Assembly: GCA_964586055.1 (NCBI GenBank)
Contig: CAZPFX010000015.1
Coordinates: forward strand, 1 to 22,512
Reading direction: 5' to 3'
Source of the DNA: UM-FILTER-42-14 sp964586055
GTDB taxonomy: Bacteria; Patescibacteriota; Microgenomatia; UBA1400; PJMF01
DNA length: 22,512 bases
The notes beneath the pieces were generated by a model. It searched no databases. It was not told where the DNA came from and saw nothing but the letters and a program-made list of their open reading frames with translations. The position numbers and the translations under genes were made by a program. Positions 1-6,481 of the stretch are shown one piece after another (the stretch's first letter is position 1; every line of letters starts with the position of its first letter).

Positions 1-119
1 GGTTATAGTGATCCTCGTGTGTTTTGTGGAAGACACCGGGCTTATCGGATAAAAGCTACTCTGGGGATAACAGAGTCATCACGCCTAAGCGTCCCTAGCG
101 TCGGCGTGGTTTGCTACCT
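1..119 (+). rRNA. rrl: 23S rRNA, 3' part, exon upstream of intron (partial)
   Basis: This is the domain V segment of 23S rRNA. It matches the bacterial sequence recalled for roughly E. coli positions 2390-2500, including the blocks ATAGTGATCC, GGATAAAAG and GGGGATAACAG. The gene begins before the window. The segment stops at TTTGCTACCT, which corresponds to E. coli positions just before and including U2500. The expected continuation CGATGTCGGCTC is found only at 506, so the rRNA is interrupted here by an intron. Identity rests on recall of the conserved peptidyl-transferase sequence. The exact exon edge (119) is set by the intron pairing described for that feature. Confidence 0.95.
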
Positions 120-505
120 TAATTAACATTGGGGTCCCATACGAGAAATTGTATGGTGCTGATTTAGGAAATTGTTGCTCAAACATTTCACTAAATAAAC
201 ATTGAGCTCATAACGGTGAACCCTTCTGGTTCTCACATCTGTAGGAAGCATGGTAATACCGTGGGAAGTCTAACTAAGTACTACAAACGACTCAAAATGT
301 GTTGTAGATAAAATATTTAGTTATGACCCCGTATCGACTTGAGAGAATAGGACGTTATAGTCTCTCAGATAGAGTTAAAGAAAAACGCTACAGACTAAGT
401 TTTTCTAAGTATAGAAATATACACTTTATAACACGCTCGTTCCGTAGTTGATGAGTCAACCGGAAAAGGTATAGTCAGGCATATATGAAAGTATATGATT
501 TTACG
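120..505 (+). ncRNA. Group I self-splicing intron in 23S rRNA (at about E. coli position 2500)
   Basis: A 386-nt insertion splits the peptidyl-transferase loop between bases equivalent to U2500 and C2501. The internal guide sequence 127-135 explains both splice sites. GGGT (132-135) pairs with the 5' exon end ACCT (116-119), giving the usual U.G wobble at the 5' splice site (U119.G132). CATTG (127-131) pairs with the 3' exon start CGATG (506-510) as P10. The intron ends in G (505), as group I introns do. P7 is visible as GACTA (393-397) with TAGTC (472-476), inside R-like and S-like core motifs (CAGACTAAG at 391, AAGGTATAGTC at 466). GTTGA/TCAAC (447-460) may be P8, and CATATA/TATATG (480-497) a P9-like hairpin. 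P3-P6 could not be resolved by eye. No homing-endonuclease reading frame is present. Confidence 0.92.
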
Positions 506-886
506 CGATGTCGGCTCATCGCATCCTGGGGCTGTAGAAGGTCCCAAGGGTTAGTCTGTTCGCCTATTAAAGCGGTACGTGAGTTGGGTTCAGACCGTCG
601 TGAGACAGGTCGGCCTCTATCCGCCATCAGCGTTAGATGATTGAAAGATTTTGCCCCTAGTACGAGAGGACCGGGGTGAGGGAATCCCTAGTGTTTCTGT
701 TGTTGCTGTCAAGCGCATTGCAGAGTAGCTACATTCTTGTTGGATAACCGCTGAAAGCATATAAGCGGGAAGCCATTCTTAAGATTAATCATCTCCATTA
801 GACCCGTGGGAGACTACCACGTTGATAGGCCGTCGGTGTAAGCCTGGTAACAGGTTAAGCCTAACGGTACTAAGTGTCGATAGAAC
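506..886 (+). rRNA. rrl: 23S rRNA, 3'-terminal exon
   Basis: Resumes exactly where the upstream exon stops, with CGATGTCGGCTCATC, then CATCCTGGGGCTG and GGTCCCAAGGGTT. The sarcin-ricin loop AGTACGAGAGGACC is at 659-672. The 3' end is recognised from CTGAAAGCAT, ACGTTGATAGGCC and CTAACGGTACTAAG. No further insertion is visible in this part. The 3' boundary (about 886) is an estimate from alignment with the usual 3' terminus and could be off by several bases. Confidence 0.95.
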
Positions 887-988
887 ATATAAATAATGAT
901 CAGTGTTGCCAAACGCGTATTTTGTGGTTGGCATTGCATCATGACGAATCTTCACTTGTTTAAGAGCGCTAAAGCACTTTTAACAAGA

Positions 989-994
989 TATAAT
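989..994 (+). promoter_or_regulatory. Possible -10 box ahead of 5S rRNA
   Basis: A perfect TATAAT stands 15 nt before the 5S rRNA in the 23S-5S spacer, in an AT-rich setting. No convincing -35 element is present 16-18 nt upstream. It may be an internal promoter allowing extra 5S transcription, or chance in AT-rich spacer sequence. The spacer (about 887-1009) holds nothing else recognisable and no tRNA. Confidence 0.3.
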
Positions 995-1009
995 ACACAA
1001 CGAACGCTG

Positions 1010-1132
1010 TGTTCTGGTCTCCAGAGCGGGGTGGAACCAACTCTTCCCTTCCCGAACAGAGTCTTGAAACGCCCCAGCGCCGACAATACTGCATGGGCAA
1101 CTGTGTGGGACGATAGGTCGAGGCCAGAACAG
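1010..1132 (+). rRNA. rrf: 5S rRNA
   Basis: The sequence matches bacterial 5S rRNA: a loop-C-region CCGAAC, then GAAACGCC and AGCGCCGA, with helix I formed by GTTCTGG (1011-1017) and CCAGAAC (1124-1130). The pairing continues outward past one mismatch (CGCT at 1005-1008 with AGCG at 1133-1136), so the mature ends are approximate. It lies downstream of the 23S gene in the usual order. Confidence 0.95.
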
Positions 1133-1143
1133 AGCGTTTTTTT
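1124..1143 (+). terminator. rRNA operon terminator formed by 5S outer helix plus T-run
   Basis: The 3' strand of the 5S closing helix (CCAGAACAGAGCG, 1124-1136) runs directly into seven Ts (1137-1143). The helix, including its outward extension, has 12 pairs and one mismatch. There is no separate terminator hairpin between 5S and the convergent gene ending at 1173, so the 5S stem itself probably supplies the terminator structure. Confidence 0.55.
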
Positions 1144-1172
1144 GTGGAAAAAATATATTTTGAGTTAACTAT

Positions 1173-2741
1173 TTAAGCTGCTTCGTCTCTGGCCAATTCG
1201 CTAGAAATCCAGAAGCTCCAAGCTCCAGAAACTATAAAGAATAGACCGCCGAAGATTAAGGCTAAGGTCGTACCAAATGATCCAGAGACAGGAATGCCAC
1301 TGGCTGTTGATGGGTGGCTTGGTCTAGCGCTTGGCGTTGCAGAGGCTGATGGGCTGGCGGTTGCCGAAGGAGAGGCCGTAGCAGAGCTTGTAGCCCCACC
1401 AATTGGGTAAGGATTTTGAGTTCCATATGGTTGAGCTTGGGCGAGCTGGGTGCTGGTATCTGCAACTGTGAATGACTTGGTTTTTGTGACGACTTCACCC
1501 GTTGTTGGATCGGTATAACTGTAGGTGACTGTATGTTCGCCAGGCTCTAGGTTTTTTCCAAGAGCAGCTAGATCGAGAGTAAAAGCACCGCTCTCATCAG
1601 AAGTTACCTGTTGGGTAATTTGGGTTTCAGAATGAATTTCAAAAGTTAGAACTGTGTTAGCAGGAACTTCTCCAGTGAATTTTGGGGCAGTGGTTGTAAT
1701 AGCTTCTTCTTCTTCGGAATCAAGGTCTACAACTACGACTTCTGGCGCTGCGTTTGCGCTTTTTGAAGCCTCATCAGTATCTAATGTTTCAGTTACTTTT
1801 ACAGAGTCACTGAGCAATCCAGTTAGCTGGCCTGACTTACTAGAGTCAACACTACTTGTATTTTCTGAAGCAACTTTAGCCTTTTCAGCAGCTTCAGTGG
1901 CAACTTCATATATTTCAGTTTTCTTTCCAGAGTCTGGAGCCTGAGCTTTAGCCATATCAGGAGGCGTCTCCTTACCAAAAGTCAACGTTGCTACTGGTTG
2001 GGCCTCGCTAACTAAAGTTGAGTATTGAAGCTGTTGGTTTGCCTGCGATCCTTGAGCCAATATTTGAATCTTCATGTCATCTGTTATTTTTGCATAGCCA
2101 GCACCGTCTGGAGTTCTGGCGTTGGAGAGAGGGATTGCCCAGCTTCCAGAGCTTTTTACCTGAGCAGATAAATCTCCAGATCCTTCAACGGTGACGTAGA
2201 CGATGGCCCCATCGGCTGGAGCACCAGATTCCGTGCTGACAGTACCATAAATTGTTTTGGCAGCGGCTGGGGGGCCACCACGCTTCGCAGTGGTGACACT
2301 AAAGACTTTGCCGCCGTTATCGAAAGTGGCTCCGTTATCAGTGCTTAGAACGTAATAATAGGTGGTATTTTGTGTTAAGCCATTAACACTGATGTGATGG
2401 GTGGTGAAGGGAGAGGTTGACCCAGAGAGTTGATTTCGATCGTCGCTGGCTTGTAGCTTCAGTTTATTTTCGACTTCGCCGTACTTTACAGATCCAATGG
2501 CTGGGCTTGAGGTTGTGAAAGAAACTGTAAAACTGGTGTCGGTTATATTTGTTAGACGTACGTTGGTGGGAGTAGTTTCTGGAGCAGCTCTAGGTGCAAA
2601 TACTCCAGAGCCTTTGCCCAAAAAGATTGTTCCAACAACTAATCCAATCACAAGAACGCCTAAGCCAATGAAGGTAGGGATTCTTTTCTCCAGAAGAGAA
2701 AATTGTTTTAGTTGAGAAGATAATTTAGACTTTTCCATCAC
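1173..2741 (-). CDS. Surface protein with FN3-like domain and two terminal membrane helices
   Basis: A 522-residue protein, probably anchored at the membrane with most of its length outside. An N-terminal helix (about 21-42) is followed by a fibronectin type III-like domain (about 55-150, with the pattern TNVRLTNITDTSFTVSF and a late YYYVLST strand). Next come a carboxypeptidase-regulatory-like beta region (about 160-260), an acidic linker, a second Ig-like domain (about 350-425) and a Ser/Thr/Ala/Pro-rich stalk (about 450-485). The C-terminus has GIPVSG, a hydrophobic helix and a short tail, reminiscent of a surface sorting signal but without a basic end. GTG (2741) and ATG (2738) are adjacent starts; the ATG suits the promoter-like element just upstream. 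It is last in a minus-strand run with pilN/pilO-like genes, suggesting a role at the cell surface or with pili. Specific function unknown. Confidence 0.85.
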   Translation of the reverse strand: MMEKSKLSSQLKQFSLLEKRIPTFIGLGVLVIGLVVGTIFLGKGSGVFAPRAAPETTPTNVRLTNITDTSFTVSFTTSSPAIGSVKYGEVENKLKLQASDDRNQLSGSTSPFTTHHISVNGLTQNTTYYYVLSTDNGATFDNGGKVFSVTTAKRGGPPAAAKTIYGTVSTESGAPADGAIVYVTVEGSGDLSAQVKSSGSWAIPLSNARTPDGAGYAKITDDMKIQILAQGSQANQQLQYSTLVSEAQPVATLTFGKETPPDMAKAQAPDSGKKTEIYEVATEAAEKAKVASENTSSVDSSKSGQLTGLLSDSVKVTETLDTDEASKSANAAPEVVVVDLDSEEEEAITTTAPKFTGEVPANTVLTFEIHSETQITQQVTSDESGAFTLDLAALGKNLEPGEHTVTYSYTDPTTGEVVTKTKSFTVADTSTQLAQAQPYGTQNPYPIGGATSSATASPSATASPSASATPSARPSHPSTASGIPVSGSFGTTLALIFGGLFFIVSGAWSFWISSELARDEAA

Positions 2742-2743
2742 AA

Positions 2744-2752
2744 ATATAACCA
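2744..2752 (-). promoter_or_regulatory. Extended -10 element ahead of the FN3-like surface protein gene
   Basis: On the minus strand the sequence reads TGG-TTATAT, then 5 nt, then ATG (2738). This is a TGn extended -10 with an AT-rich hexamer and no Shine-Dalgarno before the start, so a leaderless transcript is possible. The 84-bp gap to the upstream gene is long for this packed region, which also suggests a separate promoter. The spacing is short, so confidence is modest. Confidence 0.4.
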
Positions 2753-2825
2753 GAGAACTGGCGTTGTTACTACTGTAGTGAAATAGTCTGGTAGACGCAA
2801 TGCGAAGAAGATACGAACTAGTAGA

Positions 2826-3227
2826 TCATTCTATAACAGAAGTGGCCGAAGTAGTCGCTGCGGTAGATGCTTTTGGTTTTGGTGTTTCGCTCATGGCCTC
2901 AATTTCGGCATCTGTGGTAGTTATTGGAACAATAATTTGCTCACTGGAACGACTGACTTTCGCAAACTTATAAATTGGAAATGATTCTAGCTCCTGCTTT
3001 GAGAATGACTGTCTTTTTTCAAGAAGCGCGAAGGCATCTCTGTCGATGGTAGGGTTAAGCGGCTTTGCTAATTGAATTAAACTAGCATCAGTTTGTTTTT
3101 CTTGAGTCGTTGAAAATAGTGAAATCACTAGCCAGAAGATCATGCAAACAAAAAGTAGCACGATTATCGTCAAAAACTGCTGGTTTTTTTGTAAGCGTTT
3201 AAGGTCTTCTGAGAATGAATTTTGCAT
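2826..3227 (-). CDS. Small single-pass membrane protein in pilus gene cluster
   Basis: A 133-residue protein with a short basic cytoplasmic N-terminus, one membrane helix (about 19-40) and an external portion ending in a Ser/Thr/Ala/Pro-rich tail. I do not recognise a domain. Its start lies 2 nt after the stop of the pilO-like gene, so the two are almost certainly co-transcribed and possibly translationally coupled. In monoderm pilus clusters such small bitopic proteins after PilO may help form the inner-membrane alignment complex; that is inference from position and topology only. Confidence 0.75.
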   Translation of the reverse strand: MQNSFSEDLKRLQKNQQFLTIIVLLFVCMIFWLVISLFSTTQEKQTDASLIQLAKPLNPTIDRDAFALLEKRQSFSKQELESFPIYKFAKVSRSSEQIIVPITTTDAEIEAMSETPKPKASTAATTSATSVIE

Positions 3228-3229
3228 AA

Positions 3230-3832
3230 TTATTTATAGTAGGGTACGTTGACAGCAATTCTAGCTGAAAGTGTTCTATTACCGCGATTATCTCTTAGAT
3301 CAAAGCTAACAGATTGGACGATAAACAATCTTCGATATTTTTGGAGTGACTCAACAAAGGCTCTAATAGAAGGATAGTCGCCAGTGAGACTAATGCTAAA
3401 ACCCAAGTCTGTCTGTTGGGGAGCTGCGGATGGCTCAACTTCGTTTGGAACTTGACTAACAGAGAGGGCGGTAAGAATTACAGAATTGTCTGTGGCGAGT
3501 TTTTCAACGATTTTTAGAGAGGTGATCAGCTCGGGCTTACTTGGAATGGCTTCCTCTAGAAGGGGCAATTTATCTTGAATTATTGAGTATTCCGCCTGGG
3601 CAGTGCTAAGAGCAGCGGCTTTTTGACCCAATTGTTCTGTAAGGGTTTTTTTCTCGTCTATTTCCTGAATTAGCTCAGTCATGGTTATAATTGTTGGTTG
3701 AACTGCAAAAACTCCTAAGAACAAAACCAAGCCAAGTGAGAGCACCAGATCTAAAGAAACTCGCGCCACTGGATTTTGGTAGAAAGAGTTTAGGGCGCTA
3801 GCTAGTTGTTTTTGTTTTGTTGATATTCTCAT
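3230..3832 (-). CDS. pilO: PilO-like type IV pilus assembly protein
   Basis: A 200-residue bitopic protein: a cytoplasmic N-terminus of about 24 residues, a membrane helix (about 25-48), a coiled coil (about 50-90) and a C-terminal globular domain whose sequence (LGFSISLTGDYPSIRAFVESLQKYRRLFIVQSV) has the character of the PilO ferredoxin-like fold. In PilO families this protein pairs with PilN in the inner-membrane alignment complex that links the pilus motor to the fibre. It follows the pilN-like gene after 7 nt. No Shine-Dalgarno is visible, so coupling to pilN translation is likely. No pilP or pilQ lies nearby, which fits a cell without an outer membrane. Confidence 0.8.
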   Translation of the reverse strand: MRISTKQKQLASALNSFYQNPVARVSLDLVLSLGLVLFLGVFAVQPTIITMTELIQEIDEKKTLTEQLGQKAAALSTAQAEYSIIQDKLPLLEEAIPSKPELITSLKIVEKLATDNSVILTALSVSQVPNEVEPSAAPQQTDLGFSISLTGDYPSIRAFVESLQKYRRLFIVQSVSFDLRDNRGNRTLSARIAVNVPYYK

Positions 3833-3839
3833 GATTCAA

Positions 3840-4415
3840 TTATTTTTTTGCTGGCGATAGCTTTGCAGGAGCCAGTGTTCTTGCTGTTAAGGTGAAGGTG
3901 AATCCTGGCGTATTCTTTTCAGCTGACTCTATTTTGCCAATAGTTATTGATTGAAATAAAGGTGAAATTTGCAAGTTAGTAATAAAAATATTAAAGACAG
4001 ACTGAGATGGGGCAGTTGCTTCAATGTTTATGCTTCCTGGATTAATTGTGAGTTTATCGAGAATTACAGATCTGGGAGTAACGGCACTAAGCTGTTCGAA
4101 AACATCCGCCATGTTTTTAGTTTGTTCTAGCTCAGTATAGTCAGTGATTTTTGATTGGATTGTCCTAATATCAGATTCAAGGGTGCCGTAGGAAAGAATG
4201 ACCGATTTTTTTCTTTCAATGTCTGAGTTGAGATCGGTTAGTTGTCTGTCGAGAGTGAAGCGAGCGGCAAAACTAATGATGACGATTAGCTCTGTGAAAA
4301 TTATTATGTATCTGCCTGCTGATAAGGCCCAGCGCAGAGTTTTCCCTATGGCAGTCTCGTAGAATGGGTCGCGAGGGACAAGATTTATGTTGATTGGCTT
4401 AACTCTCTTTGGCAT
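3840..4415 (-). CDS. pilN: PilN-like type IV pilus assembly protein
   Basis: A 191-residue bitopic protein. The cytoplasmic N-terminus carries ININLVPRDPF (residues 8-18), resembling the conserved PilN segment INLLPWR that in characterised systems binds PilM. A membrane helix follows (about 34-53), then a coiled coil (about 55-100) and a C-terminal beta/alpha domain with the pattern VILDKLTINPGSINIEATAPS typical of PilN. It sits 30 nt downstream of murJ and 7 nt upstream of the pilO-like gene. No pilM gene lies in this cluster, so the cytoplasmic partner must be encoded elsewhere or be absent. GGAG stands 9 nt before the start codon, and a minus-strand TACAAT is at 4429-4434 in the murJ-pilN gap. 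Confidence 0.8.
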   Translation of the reverse strand: MPKRVKPININLVPRDPFYETAIGKTLRWALSAGRYIIIFTELIVIISFAARFTLDRQLTDLNSDIERKKSVILSYGTLESDIRTIQSKITDYTELEQTKNMADVFEQLSAVTPRSVILDKLTINPGSINIEATAPSQSVFNIFITNLQISPLFQSITIGKIESAEKNTPGFTFTLTARTLAPAKLSPAKK

Positions 4416-4428
4416 GGCAGGCTACTCC

Positions 4429-4434
4429 ATTGTA
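4429..4434 (-). promoter_or_regulatory. Possible internal -10 box ahead of pilN
   Basis: TACAAT on the minus strand lies in the 30-nt murJ-pilN gap, preceded by TG and followed after 13 nt by the pilN start. A GGAG Shine-Dalgarno overlaps the presumed start region of the transcript. No good -35 is visible inside the end of murJ. It could give the pilus genes expression independent of murJ, or be chance. Confidence 0.3.
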
Positions 4435-4445
4435 CATGAATATCC

Positions 4446-6155
4446 CTACACAGATCCATCATCACCTGGCTCGATGATAACCTCTGGCATTTGCGATACT
4501 TTGCGAGTGGCAGCTCCGATTGAATCCAACATTTTTGTGACCAAGGTGAGTTCTTTTACATCAAGCAGAGCGGAAAAATAAATGTAAACAAGCGTGGCAA
4601 TCGTGCCAGTAGTGGCGGTCAGACCTATGAGCTCGATGGTTTTACTCGTGTCAAAAATCAATTCGTCGAGGATTCGAAATGGCAGGTATAAAAATACAGC
4701 CATAAAGAAAGTTGCTAGGATCATTTTGGCTTGATCAATAATGAAAACTCTGCCAAAGATTTTAGGAACTTTTTTGTTTAGGAAAAAGAGAAACAAGCCC
4801 AATTCAATAATGGCGACTATAGCTGTGATCACGGCGAGTCCTAACACTCCAAAATTTGTGAAAAACACGACTCCAGCAGCTCCAACCAGATATAGACCTA
4901 CCGTAATCACTGTTATTAAAAGAGGAGTTACCGTATCTTTTAGAGAGTGAAAGGCTCGAACTAATAGCTGAACCATTGCCTGAGCAGGGATAGATAAGGC
5001 GATTAAAGCCACAGCTCTTGCAATCATCAAGGTTGTCTCCCAAGGAAGGTTGCGGGTTCCGAAAACTAGACGTACCAGCGGAACACGCAGAATTAACAAC
5101 ATTATCGCAGCCGGCAATGCAAAGAATGATATTTGATTGAGAGAGTGAACAAGCAAGCTTCTGAATCTGGTTTGGTCACTTTTAGCAGACTCGTCAGATA
5201 AAAATGGCAAAGATGCCTGCCCGATTGGGACGCCAAAGAGTCGGATAGGTAGCACCATCAGATCTAGAGCATGCTTAATAACAACATAGCTTAGATTTCC
5301 AAGCGAGGTCGCAAAAAATGCCAAAGATAGTCTTTGTAGCTCGGAAGCCCCCACGGTTAGCATTCTTGGTGGGATGAGCTTCAACAAAGTTTTGCTTTCG
5401 GGTAGGGAGAAGTCCATCGACCAGCGGAATCTAAAACCGAGTTTGAAAACAAAAGGAATTTGAATCATCAAATGTAAAAAAGCGCCAAGACAGACGCCAA
5501 TTCCTGCGGCGTATATTCCGAAAGTTGGAGCAAGTAGGAAGACCCCGCTAACAATGCCAATATTGTAAAGAATTGGGGAAATTGCTGGAATGATAAATCG
5601 TTGATAGGACTGGAGCATTGAGGCCATAATATTTGACGCGGCAAAGAAAAGTTGTGCTACCAACATAATTCTTGTTAAGTTCACAACAATGATAATTTGT
5701 TCTGCCGTGAAAGCGTCTCCAGTTCTGGCGATTGTTAGAGGTTTGGCAAAAATTCCGACTAGGAGGGCAATAATGCCAAAAACTACTAGGAGGACGGTTA
5801 AGACAACTGAGGCGAGATGGAAGGCTTCTTCTTCATTGCGCTTTTTTACTTTTGCAAAAAGAGGGATGAAGGCTGCTGAGACTGCCCCGAGCACGATGAG
5901 TTGAAACAGCATGTCTGGAATTTGAAAAGCTACTAGAAGAGCTTCGTAGGCTTCCCTAGATGTTTGAGAGGTGAAGAAGTATGAAATTAGTAAGCGACTT
6001 CTGACTAATCCAGCGATAGATGAGGCTATATTGGCAATAGTGATGATAAAAGCTGCCGAAAGAATACTCGACTGTTGTTGTTCAAGCCAGCGCAAATTGC
6101 CATTGAATAATTTTGGAAGACTAAGATTGCCGAACATGTCATCTATTATACCCAT
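4446..6155 (-). CDS. murJ: Lipid II flippase MurJ
   Basis: A 569-residue polytopic membrane protein of the MATE-like MVF family that moves lipid II across the cytoplasmic membrane for peptidoglycan synthesis. The N-terminal region shows the family pattern, with a first helix followed by SIAGLVRSRLLISYFF and then an amphipathic segment (AYEALLVAFQIPDMLFQLIVLGAVSAAFIPLFAKV) matching the conserved MurJ motif around helices 2-3. The middle has PRMLTVGASELQRLSLAFFATSL and FGVPIGQASLPFLSDES, also characteristic of MurJ. About 14 hydrophobic helices are visible, the usual number. The ATG start (6155) is followed by MGIIDDMF. It is divergent from rpsT across 63 bp and is first in the minus-strand pilus gene run. 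Confidence 0.93.
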   Translation of the reverse strand: MGIIDDMFGNLSLPKLFNGNLRWLEQQQSSILSAAFIITIANIASSIAGLVRSRLLISYFFTSQTSREAYEALLVAFQIPDMLFQLIVLGAVSAAFIPLFAKVKKRNEEEAFHLASVVLTVLLVVFGIIALLVGIFAKPLTIARTGDAFTAEQIIIVVNLTRIMLVAQLFFAASNIMASMLQSYQRFIIPAISPILYNIGIVSGVFLLAPTFGIYAAGIGVCLGAFLHLMIQIPFVFKLGFRFRWSMDFSLPESKTLLKLIPPRMLTVGASELQRLSLAFFATSLGNLSYVVIKHALDLMVLPIRLFGVPIGQASLPFLSDESAKSDQTRFRSLLVHSLNQISFFALPAAIMLLILRVPLVRLVFGTRNLPWETTLMIARAVALIALSIPAQAMVQLLVRAFHSLKDTVTPLLITVITVGLYLVGAAGVVFFTNFGVLGLAVITAIVAIIELGLFLFFLNKKVPKIFGRVFIIDQAKMILATFFMAVFLYLPFRILDELIFDTSKTIELIGLTATTGTIATLVYIYFSALLDVKELTLVTKMLDSIGAATRKVSQMPEVIIEPGDDGSV

Positions 6156-6180
6156 AATTGAGATTGAAAAAATGGGTATA
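6147..6180. repeat. Inverted repeat TATACCCAT...ATGGGTATA between murJ and rpsT
   Basis: Perfect 9-nt arms (6147-6155 and 6172-6180) are separated by 16 nt. The left arm is the first nine bases of murJ on the minus strand (ATGGGTATA). The right arm fills part of the spacer between the -35 and -10 boxes of the rpsT promoter. The placement is suitable for an operator acting on both divergent genes, but no regulator is identified. Confidence 0.5.
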
Positions 6181-6192
6181 CTTGGCTATAAT
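6164..6192 (+). promoter_or_regulatory. rpsT promoter
   Basis: TTGAAA (6164-6169), a 17-nt spacer, then TATAAT (6187-6192). This is a near-consensus housekeeping sigma promoter. Transcription would start near 6199, giving a leader of about 20 nt before the rpsT ATG. It is the best -35/-10 pair in the window. Confidence 0.8.
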
Positions 6193-6218
6193 CGTTGCCT
6201 TACTACACGAAAGATCGT

Positions 6219-6455
6219 ATGCCAATACTTAAGAGTTCAAAAAAAGCGTTAAGAAGTAGCACCCGCAAAGCTGCTATTAATAACGTTACCAAGTCCAGAA
6301 TGCGCTCCGCTATCAAAACTTTGGGTGAAACTAAAACTGTAGAAGCTCTTTCAGACACATATAGAAGAGTGGATAGAGCAGTTAAAAGCAAATTAATTCA
6401 TAAAAATGCTGCCGCCCGACTTAAGAGTCAGGCCTCAAAACTTGCAAAAAAATAA
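6219..6455 (+). CDS. rpsT: 30S ribosomal protein S20
   Basis: A 78-residue, very basic protein starting MPILKSSKKALRSSTRKAAIN, the S20 pattern (conserved N-terminal KSA.KR.R.S..R...N). It ends with the family's KNAAARLKSQASKLAKK, which resembles the usual KNKAARLKSRLN segment. S20 binds 16S rRNA in the body of the small subunit. An in-frame upstream ATG at 6195 exists but would lie before or at the predicted transcription start and adds residues not found in S20, so 6219 is chosen. The gene is monocistronic or co-transcribed with lepA, which starts 26 nt downstream. Confidence 0.93.
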   Translation: MPILKSSKKALRSSTRKAAINNVTKSRMRSAIKTLGETKTVEALSDTYRRVDRAVKSKLIHKNAAARLKSQASKLAKK

Positions 6456-6470
6456 TTGCGACGCGCAATT
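6454..6470 (+). other. Short hairpin between rpsT and lepA
   Basis: AATTGCG-ACG-CGCAATT forms a perfect 7-bp stem with a 3-nt loop, starting at the rpsT stop codon. There is no T-run after it, so it is unlikely to be a strong terminator. It may protect or pause the rpsT transcript, or be chance. Confidence 0.35.
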
Positions 6471-6481
6471 TAGGCTAACGT

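Noticed and set aside
887..1009. Possible tRNA in the 23S-5S spacer
   Set aside because: No cloverleaf, TTCNA-type T-loop or CCA end was found.
1150..1161. AAAATATATTTT palindrome as terminator for the minus-strand FN3-like gene
   Set aside because: All A/T pairs with no loop room; too weak to call a terminator.
896..1168. 90-codon open frame across the 23S-5S spacer and 5S rRNA
   Set aside because: It reads through the whole 5S gene, has no Shine-Dalgarno or known motif, and is explained by rRNA sequence.
6195..6218. Upstream in-frame ATG for rpsT
   Set aside because: It lies just before or at the predicted transcription start and adds residues absent from S20 proteins.
6471..6476. TAGGCT as a leaderless -10 for lepA
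   Set aside because: Poor match to TATAAT, no TGn extension and no -35; lepA is more simply read from the rpsT transcript.
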